From the NCBI GenBank assembly GCA_016794785.1, contig JAEUHC010000010.1, forward strand, positions 62,001 through 126,000: DNA of 64,000 nt, written 5' to 3'. This document shows, in pieces, positions 1-8,523 of this stretch. Positions within the stretch are counted from its first letter, which is position 1; each line of letters starts with the position of its first letter. The DNA comes from Opitutaceae bacterium (lineage in GTDB: Bacteria; Verrucomicrobiota; Verrucomicrobiia; Opitutales; Opitutaceae). Under the pieces are notes generated by a model. It ran no database searches, was not told the DNA's origin, and saw only the letters and a list, made by a program, of their open reading frames with translations. The position numbers and the translations under genes were made by a program.

Positions 1-170
1 TCGATGCCGATGGCAAGAAAAAGGAAAAGAGTGGAGCCAAAGGCGACGACGATGACGACGACCTCGACGACGACGACGATGATGATGACGACGACGAGGA
101 CGAAGATGACGAGGACTCCGACGAGGATGACGAGGACAAACCCAAGAAAAAGACCAAGGGTAAGCGCTGA
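1..170 (+). CDS. C-terminal tail of an acidic protein (5' partial)
   Basis: The reading frame that enters at base 3 and stops with TGA at 168-170 encodes about 55 residues: a short lysine-rich stretch, a run of roughly 30 residues that is nearly all Asp/Glu, and a basic end (KPKKKTKGKR). The Asp run is encoded by repeated GAC/GAT triplets, a trinucleotide-repeat-like tract. The stop is followed closely by a strong terminator, which supports this frame as the real gene end. Too little is visible to name the protein; acidic tails of this kind occur on several nucleic-acid or ribosome-associated proteins. An ATG-started frame over the same bases (4-261) reads through the terminator and is rejected. 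Confidence 0.6.
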   Translation, partial: DADGKKKEKSGAKGDDDDDDLDDDDDDDDDDEDEDDEDSDEDDEDKPKKKTKGKR

Positions 171-201
171 CACCGCGGCCCTCCCGCCCCTCTCGTCTGA
201 C

Positions 202-233
202 AAAAAGGCCGCCGATAATCGGCGGCCTTTTTT
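202..233 (+). terminator. Rho-independent terminator
   Basis: A perfect 9-bp stem (GGCCGCCGA / TCGGCGGCC) with a TAA loop is flanked by five As on the left and six Ts on the right. It lies about 30 bp after the stop of the acidic-tail gene. The A and T tracts also pair, so it could work in both directions. Confidence 0.9.
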
Positions 234-278
234 ATTCCTGACTTATGCCAACGTCCCGTGACGAGCAGACTATTCCGA

Positions 279-546
279 GGTGGGGCCGGTTCTCCGAACC
301 GGCCTGGGTTGTAGGGCGATGCGCCGGCTGGAACCCAGGCCGCTTGCGGAGAAGCGGCCCCACCGCCAATCGTTCGGAAGATCCAAACTTCAAACAACGT
401 GTCAGCGGGCGCCCCGGCGACCCCGTCTCGCTTGATTCGGCTGTGGGAGCGTGCTTGCACGCGACCGTCGCGACCAAGGTCGCTCCCACAAGTCAGATTC
501 GCTCGGTCATGATCGTTGCCCAAAGCCCCGCTTCTTCCGAAGCGGG
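279..546. repeat. Cluster of intergenic palindromes
   Basis: The 340-bp gap between the terminator and hemB holds no credible gene but several dyads. A long pair runs from GGTGGGGCCG (279-288) to CGGCCCCACC (355-364); inside it is a 9-bp hairpin with TCC loop at 284-304. A perfect 8-bp-arm hairpin with TTCC loop lies at 527-546. A REP-like unit (442-490) sits between them. None has a T-tract, so these are not simple terminators; they look like a mosaic of REP-type palindromic units. Confidence 0.7.
442..490. repeat. REP-like palindromic unit (solo copy 1)
   Basis: TGTGGGAGCG at 442-451 is answered by CGCTCCCACA at 481-490, with an inner GTGCTTGCAC hairpin. The first ~33 bases are nearly identical, in opposite orientation, to 39545-39579. 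The GTGGGAGCG core is shared with the four 102-bp elements of this window and resembles REP sequences described in Pseudomonas. Confidence 0.75.
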
Positions 547-575
547 CCGCGCCGAAGGCGCCGGCGCGAACGTCC

Positions 576-1586
576 TCACCGCAAAGCCGCCGCCATGTCC
601 TTCGCGAAATACGTGAGGATCAAGTCCGCGCCCGCGCGCTTGATGGCGATTAGCGATTCGTGCCGGCAGCGGGCGAGATCGAGCCAGCCGAGCTTTGCGG
701 CGGCGTGGATCTGCGCGTATTCGCCGGAGACTTGGTAGGCCGCGATTGGCTTGGTCGTCGCGCTGCGCAGCTCGCGGATGATGTCGAGATACGGACCGGC
801 GGGCTTGACCATCAGGATGTCCGCGCCCTCGGCGTCATCGAGTGCGGCCTCGTGGAGCGCCTCGCGGCGGTTGGCGGGATTCATCTGGTAGGTCGCCTTG
901 CTGAGCAGGCGCGTGCCCGCGGCCTGCGCGCTGCCGACGGCGTCGCGAAACGGCCCATAGTAGGCGGAGTTGTATTTCGCGGAGTAGGCCAGGATGCCGG
1001 TGCCGGAAAAACCCGCCGCATCCAGCGCGCGCCGGATCGCGCCCACGCGGCCGTCCATCATGTCGCTCGGCGCCACGAGATCGACGCCAGCCCGCGCCTG
1101 CAGGACCGCCATGCGGCCCAGGAGCGCGACCGTGCGATCGTTTTCCACATCGTCGCGCGCGGGGGTGAGCACGCCGTCGTGCCCGTGGCTCGTGTAGGGA
1201 TCGAGCGCGACATCGGTGATGACCGTGAGCTCAGGGAGGGCTTTCTTCACCGCGCGCACAGCGCGGAGGACGAGTGTATCCTCGTTGAGCGCCTGCGTGC
1301 CCTCGTCGTCCTTCAGTTTCGCGTCGAGCTTGGGAAAAAGCGCCACCGCCGGCACGCCGAGCTTCGCCAGCGCACGACACTCCTTCACGAGATCGGAAAG
1401 GTTCAGGCGAAACACCCCCGGCATCGACGCGATGGGATCGGGCGCGGCCTTCCCCTCGACGACGAAGAGCGGCGCGATGAAGTCCGCGGGTCGCAGCACG
1501 GTCTCCTCCGTCATCGCCCGCAGGCTGGCGGTGCGGCGGAGGCGGCGGGGACGCTGCGCGAGAGCGAGAGGGTGGGAATCGGCCAT
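576..1586 (-). CDS. hemB: Delta-aminolevulinic acid dehydratase (porphobilinogen synthase)
   Basis: HemB condenses two 5-aminolevulinate molecules into porphobilinogen, the second common step of haem/tetrapyrrole synthesis, in the cytosol. The 336-residue product has the family's usual length. Schiff-base lysines are visible: Lys204 in SAKYNSAYYGPF and Lys261 in ILMVKPAGPYLDI. The segment around residue 125-139 (TDVALDPYTSHGHDG) lacks the cysteine triad of zinc enzymes, which suggests the magnesium-dependent class. The frame is open further upstream to 1784, but that extension runs through a 102-bp repeat, so the ATG at 1586 (MADSHPLALAQ) is taken. It is divergent from the esterase gene at 1826. 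The call is secure; metal type is inferred. Confidence 0.97.
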   Translation of the reverse strand: MADSHPLALAQRPRRLRRTASLRAMTEETVLRPADFIAPLFVVEGKAAPDPIASMPGVFRLNLSDLVKECRALAKLGVPAVALFPKLDAKLKDDEGTQALNEDTLVLRAVRAVKKALPELTVITDVALDPYTSHGHDGVLTPARDDVENDRTVALLGRMAVLQARAGVDLVAPSDMMDGRVGAIRRALDAAGFSGTGILAYSAKYNSAYYGPFRDAVGSAQAAGTRLLSKATYQMNPANRREALHEAALDDAEGADILMVKPAGPYLDIIRELRSATTKPIAAYQVSGEYAQIHAAAKLGWLDLARCRHESLIAIKRAGADLILTYFAKDMAAALR

Positions 1587-1642
1587 AAACAAAGCCGCAA
1601 TGGAGCAGGCATCCGCCCGCCCCGCGACATGATTTCTCGCCA

Positions 1643-1744
1643 GGCAGTGGGTCTGTTTGCTGCTGATCGAACCTGTGGGAGCGGGTTTACCCCGCGACAA
1701 GTCGGGGCGTGAAGCCCCTCCCGCCACCAAACCGACCCACTGCC
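1643..1744. repeat. 102-bp inverted-repeat element, copy A
   Basis: Ends are GGCAGTGGGTC... and ...GACCCACTGCC. The inside carries GTGGGAGCGGGTTTACCC and a mirrored CCCCTCCC half, so the whole unit can fold as one long imperfect hairpin. Exactly 102 bp, like copies B, C and D. Flanks TCTCGCCA (1635-1642) and TCGCGCCG (1745-1752) agree at 6 of 8 positions, a possible decayed target-site duplication. It fills most of the hemB/esterase intergenic region. Confidence 0.85.
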
Positions 1745-1825
1745 TCGCGCCGTGTTCGTTGTTGTCGCCTCGCCGCCGCCGCACTCACTGGAGCCGGGCC
1801 GCTGCCCGCTTGGCCCTCCCACCCT

Positions 1826-2635
1826 ATGAATCCGATCTCCCTGTCCGCCCGATTGCTCGCGATTGTCTCCTGTCTGCTCGCCGGCTCGGCGACCGCTCAA
1901 CCCGCGGCGCTCCCGGACAAGGAGGACTTCCATCTCTTCCTGCTCATCGGCCAGTCCAACATGGCGGGGCGCGGCGTCGTCTCTACTGCGGATCGGACAC
2001 CGATTGCGCGTGTGCTGATGCTCGACAAAACGGGCGCGTGGGTGCCGGCCGTCGATCCCATGCACTTCGACAAGCCGAACCTCGTCGGCGTCGGGCTCGG
2101 CCGCTCCTTCGCGGAGGTCATCGCCGCCGCGCGGCCCGGTGTCACCATCGGGCTGATTCCGTGCGCCGTCGGCGGCTCGCCGATCGACACGTGGCGCCCG
2201 GGCGTCTTCTACGACGCCACGAAAAGCCATCCGTGGGACGACGCGCTGCGCCGCGCGAAGCTCGCGCTGCAATCGGGCACGTTGCACGGCATCCTCTGGC
2301 ACCAAGGCGAATCCGACTCCAACCGCGCGCTCGCTCCCGGCTACGCCGCCAAGCTCGACGATCTCGTTGCGCGCCTGCGGGCTGAGCTGCGCGCGCCACG
2401 CGTGCCATTTGTCGCCGGCCAACTCGGCCAGTTTGCGGACAAGCCCTGGGACGAGTTTCGCACCCAGGTCGATCAGGCGCATCGCGGGCTGCCGGGTCGC
2501 GTTGCGCGCACGGCCTTCGTCAGTGCGGAGGGGCTGCGACACAAAGGCGACCAGGTCCACTTCGACTCCGACTCGCTGCGGGAATTCGGCCGGCGCTACG
2601 CCGCGGCCTTCCTGAAGCTCGCCGCGGAAAAGTGA
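1826..2635 (+). CDS. Secreted sialate O-acetylesterase family (SGNH) protein
   Basis: Predicted carbohydrate esterase that removes acetyl groups from sugars. The 269-residue product starts with a signal peptide (MNPISLSARLLAIVSCLLAG, cleavage near residue 24) and acts outside the cytoplasm. The SASA/SGNH blocks are clear: nucleophile Ser44 in FLLIGQSNMAGRG, a GxPxxVGGSPIDTW-like block near 111-124, GILWHQGESDSN near 156-167 with the Trp-His-Gln-Gly-Glu signature, and a C-terminal GDQVHFD block carrying the catalytic Asp/His. An upstream in-frame ATG at 1709 lies inside the 102-bp repeat and lacks a signal peptide, so 1826 is chosen. The substrate could be acetylated plant polysaccharide such as xylan or pectin rather than sialic acid; this is inference from the pectin genes further on. 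Confidence 0.88.
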   Translation: MNPISLSARLLAIVSCLLAGSATAQPAALPDKEDFHLFLLIGQSNMAGRGVVSTADRTPIARVLMLDKTGAWVPAVDPMHFDKPNLVGVGLGRSFAEVIAAARPGVTIGLIPCAVGGSPIDTWRPGVFYDATKSHPWDDALRRAKLALQSGTLHGILWHQGESDSNRALAPGYAAKLDDLVARLRAELRAPRVPFVAGQLGQFADKPWDEFRTQVDQAHRGLPGRVARTAFVSAEGLRHKGDQVHFDSDSLREFGRRYAAAFLKLAAEK

Positions 2636-2719
2636 ACGAACGCGCGCCTTGACTGACCGACACCCTGCCCCACCCGCACAGTTGACGCCACGCGTCCCGC
2701 TGCCACGAATAACTTTCCC

Positions 2720-3685
2720 ATGACCACCCCCTACACTCGCCGTGACTTCGCCAAGTTCGCCCTCGCGGCGATTCCCGCTGCCGGACTGCTATCAGCCCCG
2801 TCCGCCCTCCGTGCCGCCACCGGCAAACCCAATTCCAAGGTCAACGGCGTGATGATCGGGCTCAACGTGCCCTACAGCTTCGGCGGGCGCACGATGCCCG
2901 GGGATGAAATCCTGAAGAACTGCCGCGAACTCAACGTCAGCGGCGTCGAGCTGCGCATGCAGCCCGTCGAGGCGTTTCTCGGCCTGCCCGCAATCGTCGG
3001 CGCCACCAAGGCCGGCACGCCCAAGGCCGCCAAGACCGGCGACGCCCCCGACAACAACACGATGAAGCTCCGCGAATGGCGCCGCACCGCCCCGCTCGCC
3101 CGCGTGGCCGATTTTCGCCGCATGTTCGACGACGGCGGCGTGGCCATCGAGATTCTCAAGGTGGACGGCATCTTCGCCATGACCCCCGAGGAGCTCGACT
3201 ACAGCTTCACCATCGCCAAGACGCTCGGCGCGCGCGCGATCTCGACCGAGATTTCCAAGAAGGACGAGGACCACCAGCGTGTCGGCCAGTTTGCCGACAA
3301 ACACCGCATCCTCCTCGCGCTCCACGGCCACGCGACGACGACCGGCGCGGACTACGAGCGCGCCTACGCCCACGGCAAGTTCGTCGGCTCCAACCTCGAC
3401 ATCGGCCACTACGTCGCCGGCGACAACGGCTCGCCCGTGGACTTCATCAAGAAGAACCACGCCCGCATTTCGCACGTCCACATCAAGGACCGGAAAAAAG
3501 GCAACGGCCCGAACACGCCGTTCGGCGAGGGCGACACCCCGATCAAGGATGTGCTGCGCCTCATCCGCGACAACAAGTGGGCCATCCAGGCCACGATCGA
3601 ATTCGAATACAAAGTGCCCGAGACCTCGACCCGCATGGCCGAGATCGCGCGCGCCGTGAAATACTGCCGCGACGCGCTGGCGTGA
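2720..3685 (+). CDS. Tat-exported sugar phosphate isomerase/epimerase (TIM barrel)
   Basis: Xylose-isomerase-like TIM-barrel protein of 321 residues. The N-terminus has a twin-arginine signal (YTRRDFAKFALAAIPAAG), so it is predicted to be exported folded. Metal-binding type residues of the AP-endonuclease-2/xylose-isomerase fold are seen as ALHGHATT, NLDIGHYVAGDN, HVHIKDR and TIEFEYK blocks. Such proteins are abundant in Verrucomicrobiota and Planctomycetes and are thought to act on sugars or cyclitols; the actual substrate is unknown. It follows the SASA esterase by 84 bp in the same direction and ends at a strong terminator, so the two may be one transcription unit. Confidence 0.88.
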   Translation: MTTPYTRRDFAKFALAAIPAAGLLSAPSALRAATGKPNSKVNGVMIGLNVPYSFGGRTMPGDEILKNCRELNVSGVELRMQPVEAFLGLPAIVGATKAGTPKAAKTGDAPDNNTMKLREWRRTAPLARVADFRRMFDDGGVAIEILKVDGIFAMTPEELDYSFTIAKTLGARAISTEISKKDEDHQRVGQFADKHRILLALHGHATTTGADYERAYAHGKFVGSNLDIGHYVAGDNGSPVDFIKKNHARISHVHIKDRKKGNGPNTPFGEGDTPIKDVLRLIRDNKWAIQATIEFEYKVPETSTRMAEIARAVKYCRDALA

Positions 3686-3715
3686 ACGCCACGGCGCGAA
3701 TTCTCCCGCCACGCC

Positions 3716-3748
3716 ACGGCCACCCGTAAACGGTGGCCGTTTTTTTTT
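3716..3748 (+). terminator. Rho-independent terminator
   Basis: Perfect 9-bp stem ACGGCCACC / GGTGGCCGT with a seven-base loop and a run of Ts, 30 bp after the stop of the TIM-barrel gene and before cysS. Confidence 0.92.
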
Positions 3749-3824
3749 GCGCCGTTCCCGCCCGGAAAACCCTTCCCGCCTCCGCGTAAAACCTGCTACC
3801 ACTGGTCCCTTCCTCCACCGCTCC

Positions 3825-5252
<1,428 letters not shown>

Positions 5253-5492
5253 TCACGCCGCGCGCGGACTGCCGCGTTTGATCCGACCGCGAATCTTGGC
5301 GATCTGATCCGGAGCAATCCACTCGAACAGACCTCCGCCTTCTTCCGGGTAATAGAAAACCTGGCCAAGCTTGCGCGCGAAGTGGACGTAGTCGGGATGC
5401 GGAATCTTGATTTTGTCGCCGCTCGTCAGGGTCAGCTCGACCGGAAACACCTCGGGGTTTGTGAGCAACGCGTGGAGGTCTTCGTTTTTCAT
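5253..5492 (-). CDS. Small conserved hypothetical protein
   Basis: 79-residue soluble protein beginning MKNEDLHALLTNPEVF. It has the pattern PVELTLTSGDKIKIPHPDYVHF, seen in small bacterial proteins of unknown function that start with a short helix, a beta hairpin with SG-K/R and a HPDY/F motif. No catalytic residues are recognised. The stop meets the stop of cysS tail to tail. An alternative start at 5549 overlaps the end of trmO and would allow translational coupling; the internal ATG is preferred because the family-like part starts there. Function unknown. Confidence 0.65.
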   Translation of the reverse strand: MKNEDLHALLTNPEVFPVELTLTSGDKIKIPHPDYVHFARKLGQVFYYPEEGGGLFEWIAPDQIAKIRGRIKRGSPRAA

Positions 5493-5535
5493 CTCAGCCC
5501 CAAGCTGCCTCATGCGGGTCGCAGGGCAAGTGTCA

Positions 5536-6228
5536 TCAATCATCTGCATCAGTCAGCCGCCACGCCTCGACCACTTCGATCTTTTCCTCAGTCGTTGATT
5601 TCCACCGCACGTTCCAGCCGGCGACCGACATCCCATATACGCGCCCGGCCTCGGGCGGTTGGTAGGCGGGCTGGAGGTTGAGGGTCAGCAGTTGGCGGAC
5701 GAGCGTGACGACCGGGTCCGTGAGCTGCCCCGCGATCTCCGGCGGGATCACGACAGCGGCGGCGGCGCGCAACGACGGCGCGTCCTTCGCCCAATCCGAG
5801 CGGGCGTCGGGCTTCGCCTCGGCCCAGGGCAGATACGGCTTCACGTCATAGACGGGCGTGCCGTCCACCGCATCGACCCCGGCCACGCGCAGCGCGCCCG
5901 GCTCGACCGCGACGAGCGCGACCAGCGAGAGCCCGAGCCCGTTGGGCCGCGCCGGCGCACGCGAGGCAAACACCCCGACGCGCTCGTTGCCGCCCAGCCG
6001 CGGCGGCCGGACTGTCGCCGCGCCGTCCCACGGCGGGTTGAGGTGGAAGCCCGTCACAAGCCACACGTGCGAGAAATCCTCCAGGCCGCGGACAAATTCC
6101 GGCGCGGCAAACTCCGACAGAAACTCCACCCGACCCTCCGCCGCCGGCACGAGGCCGGATTGCCGCGGCACGCCGAATTTTTCGGCAAACGGCGTGCGCA
6201 GCACCGCGACGGGACGGATTTCAGGCAT
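5536..6228 (-). CDS. trmO: tRNA (N6-threonylcarbamoyladenosine37-N6)-methyltransferase TrmO / TsaA-domain protein
   Basis: TrmO uses S-adenosylmethionine to methylate t6A37 of tRNA-Thr. The 230-residue product has the TsaA (UPF0066) fold: RTPFAEKFGVPRQSGL near the start, LEDFSHVWLVTGFHLN, the SAM-binding region RPNGLGLSLVALVAVE and DGTPVYDVKPYLPWAE. A C-terminal part of about 60 residues follows, as in many homologues. Start taken at the ATG at 6228 (MPEIRPVAVLRTPF); the frame is open to 6267 but that part does not look like the family. Its close position to thrS is interesting because both act on tRNA-Thr, though the genes are divergent. Confidence 0.88.
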   Translation of the reverse strand: MPEIRPVAVLRTPFAEKFGVPRQSGLVPAAEGRVEFLSEFAAPEFVRGLEDFSHVWLVTGFHLNPPWDGAATVRPPRLGGNERVGVFASRAPARPNGLGLSLVALVAVEPGALRVAGVDAVDGTPVYDVKPYLPWAEAKPDARSDWAKDAPSLRAAAAVVIPPEIAGQLTDPVVTLVRQLLTLNLQPAYQPPEAGRVYGMSVAGWNVRWKSTTEEKIEVVEAWRLTDADD

Positions 6229-6304
6229 GGCGCCGCGCACTAGCCACGAAAACGCCCCCGGGCGCAAAACGAAACCGCGCCAACGCCCGCGGCGCAGTTC
6301 GATT

Positions 6305-6391
6305 TGTCATTGCGAGCCCGGCTCGGCGGGCGCGGCAATCCATCTGAAATCTCAGCTGGATTGCTTCGTCGCTCCGCTCCTCGCAATGACA
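6305..6391. repeat. TGTCATTGCGAG inverted repeat, copy 1
   Basis: Starts TGTCATTGCGAG and ends CTCGCAATGACA, a perfect 12-bp terminal inverted repeat, with inner GCAATCCA / TGGATTGC. The inside includes CTTCGTCGCTCCGCTCCTC. A second copy lies at 56913-56988. Repeats of this consensus are known from many unrelated bacterial genomes, usually between genes; small open frames over them (GLLRRSAPRND type) are artefacts. It occupies the trmO/thrS divergent region. Confidence 0.85.
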
Positions 6392-6509
6392 ACATAAAAT
6401 CAATCCGCCCACTCGCACCCCGCAGCGGAATTGACACCCGCGCGTTTTCGCGGCGGCCTTGTCGGTTCTGGCCCTGCAATCGTAGGCAGGACCGCAACAC
6501 CTACACACC

Positions 6510-8435
6510 ATGCCGATGACTCCGCTCGAAGAACTTCGCCACTCGTGCTCGCACGTGCTGGCGACCGCCATCCTCCGCGTCTTCCCCGACGCCAAGCTAG
6601 ACATCGGCCCACCCACAGACACCGGTTTCTACTACGACGTCGATCTCGAGCATAAGCTCACGCTCGACGACCTCGCGAAGCTCGAGGTCGAGATGAAGAA
6701 AATCGCCGAGGAGAACCAGCGCTTCGACCGCAAGGAAGTCTCCCGCGACGAGGCCGTCGCGATCATCACGCAGATGAAGCAGGAGCGCTACAAGCTGGGC
6801 CGCCTCGCGGACATCCCGGCCGACGAGAAGATTTCGTTCTACACCAACGGCGAGTTCACCGATCTCTGCGCGGGCACGCATGTCCGCTACACGTCGAAAC
6901 TGAAGGCGTTCAAGCTCCTCTCCATCGCCGGCGCCTACCACCGCGGCGACGAGAAGAACAAGCAGCTCCAGCGCATCTACGGCACCGCCTTCGCCACCAA
7001 GGAGGAACTCGCGCAGCACCTCGATCGCATGGAGCAGGCCAAGGCCCGCGACCACCGCAAGCTCGGCAAGGAGCTGAAGCTTTTCCACGTCGATGAGGAC
7101 GTCGGCCAGGGTCTGATCCTCTGGACGCCCAACGGCTCCATCGTTCGCCAGGAGCTGCAGACCTTCATCGGCGAGGAGCTGCGCAAGCAGGGCTACTCGC
7201 AGGTCTTCACGCCGCACATCGGCAAGCTCACGCTCTACAAGACCAGCGGCCACTTCCCCTACTACAAGGAGTCGCAGTTCACCGCCTTTGCCGAGCCCGA
7301 GGCGCTCGCGCAGGCCGCGACCGAGGGCTGCTCCTGCGCCGATCTCACGGCGCGGCTCGAGGGCGTCACCCAGCAGTTCGCCGACGAGATCAACCGCCGC
7401 GCGGGCAAGGAAGTCATCGCGCAGGATCGCGTGATGGATCCAACCAAGCTCCTCGACGGCTTCATGCTGAAGCCGATGAACTGCCCGCACCACATCAAGA
7501 TCTTCGCCTCGCAGCCGCACTCGTATCGCGACCTGCCGGTGCGGCTCGCGGAGTTCGGCACCGTCTATCGCTGGGAGCAGAGCGGCGAGCTCAACGGCAT
7601 GACGCGCGTCCGCGGCTTCACGCAGGACGACGCGCACCTCTTCTGCACCGAGGCCCAGGTCGCGCAGGAAGTGCTCGGCTGCCTCTCGCTCGTGAAGACG
7701 GTGCTCACGACGCTCGGCATGAGCGACTACCGCGTGCGCGTCGGCCTCCGCGATCCCGACAGCAGCAAGTTCACCGGCGATCCCGCCAAGTGGGACGCCG
7801 CCGAGTCCGCGTGCCGCGAAGCTGCGAAGACCCTCGGCGTGCCCTTCACCGAGGAACCCGGCGAGGCCGCGTTCTACGGCCCGAAGATCGACTTCGTGAT
7901 CAAGGATGTGATCGGCCGCGAATGGCAGCTCGGCACCGTGCAAGTGGACTACGTCCTCCCCGTGCGCTTCGACCTCAGCTACGTGGGCGCCGACAACACC
8001 GCGCACCGCCCCGTGATGATCCACCGCGCGCCCTTCGGCTCGATGGAGCGTTTCTGCGGCGTGCTCATCGAGCACTTCGGCGGCGACTTCCCTGCGTGGC
8101 TCGCGCCCGAGCAGGTGCGCATCGTCCCCATCAGCGACAAGCTCAACGACTACGCCCGCGCCTATCTCACACGCCTCAAGGCCGAGGGCCTGCGCGCCAC
8201 GCTCGACGAGCACTCCGACAAACTCGGCGCCAAGATCCGCCGCGCCGAGCTCGACAAGATTCCCTACACGCTCGTCATCGGCCACAAGGAAGCCGAGGCG
8301 AACAGCGTGTCCGTCCGCAGCCGTGCCCGCGGCGACGAAGGCGTGATGACCGCCGACGCCTACCTCGCGAAGCTGAAGCACGAAGTCGCGACACGCGCGC
8401 TGCCGGAGAAGAAGAAGCCGGCCGCCACGGCGTAA
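6510..8435 (+). CDS. thrS: Threonyl-tRNA synthetase, form lacking the TGS domain
   Basis: Charges tRNA-Thr with threonine in the cytosol. The editing domain starts almost at the N-terminus (HSCSHVLA at 11-18, CAGTHVRYT later), followed by the class II catalytic core with MKPMNCPHH, RVRGFTQDDAHLFC, PVMIHRAPFGSMERF and the C-terminal anticodon-binding domain. Family members normally begin with a ~60-residue TGS domain; here it is missing, and an in-frame TAG at 6483-6485 excludes an extended start. In contrast, residues about 255-317 form an insertion (containing GCSCADL) between the KTSGHFPYYKES part of the core and the zinc-binding MKPMNCPHH motif, where standard enzymes have only about ten residues. 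The total of 641 residues therefore hides both a loss and a gain. Confidence 0.96.
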   Translation: MPMTPLEELRHSCSHVLATAILRVFPDAKLDIGPPTDTGFYYDVDLEHKLTLDDLAKLEVEMKKIAEENQRFDRKEVSRDEAVAIITQMKQERYKLGRLADIPADEKISFYTNGEFTDLCAGTHVRYTSKLKAFKLLSIAGAYHRGDEKNKQLQRIYGTAFATKEELAQHLDRMEQAKARDHRKLGKELKLFHVDEDVGQGLILWTPNGSIVRQELQTFIGEELRKQGYSQVFTPHIGKLTLYKTSGHFPYYKESQFTAFAEPEALAQAATEGCSCADLTARLEGVTQQFADEINRRAGKEVIAQDRVMDPTKLLDGFMLKPMNCPHHIKIFASQPHSYRDLPVRLAEFGTVYRWEQSGELNGMTRVRGFTQDDAHLFCTEAQVAQEVLGCLSLVKTVLTTLGMSDYRVRVGLRDPDSSKFTGDPAKWDAAESACREAAKTLGVPFTEEPGEAAFYGPKIDFVIKDVIGREWQLGTVQVDYVLPVRFDLSYVGADNTAHRPVMIHRAPFGSMERFCGVLIEHFGGDFPAWLAPEQVRIVPISDKLNDYARAYLTRLKAEGLRATLDEHSDKLGAKIRRAELDKIPYTLVIGHKEAEANSVSVRSRARGDEGVMTADAYLAKLKHEVATRALPEKKKPAATA

Positions 8436-8444
8436 CGGCTCGCC

Positions 8445-8523
8445 GTAGCGGCGGGCGTCCCTGCCCGCCGAGGTTTAAGCGGTCGAAAATCCTAAACCGG
8501 CGGGCACGGAGGCCCGCCGCTAC
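8445..8523. repeat. Intergenic dyad repeat between convergent genes
   Basis: GTAGCGGCGGGC...CTGCCCGCCGAGGTTTA on the left mirrors TAAACCGGCGGGC...GCCCGCCGCTAC on the right, giving a 79-bp near-palindrome. It lies between the stops of thrS and the FMN reductase and even includes the latter's stop codon. It may double as a bidirectional transcription end but lacks T-tracts. Confidence 0.75.

Noticed and set aside
4..261. An ATG-started Thr/Met-rich open frame over the first bases
   Set aside because: It is the shifted reading of a GAC/GAT tract and continues through a strong terminator; the frame ending at 170 fits better.
6431..6436. TTGACA as -35 box upstream of thrS
   Set aside because: No acceptable -10 sequence at 16-18 bp; promoter consensus in this phylum is also uncertain.
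6221..6622. Small open frames over the TGTCATTGCGAG repeats (also 56745-56960)
   Set aside because: They translate the repeat itself (GLLRRSAPRND-type peptides), a known annotation artefact.
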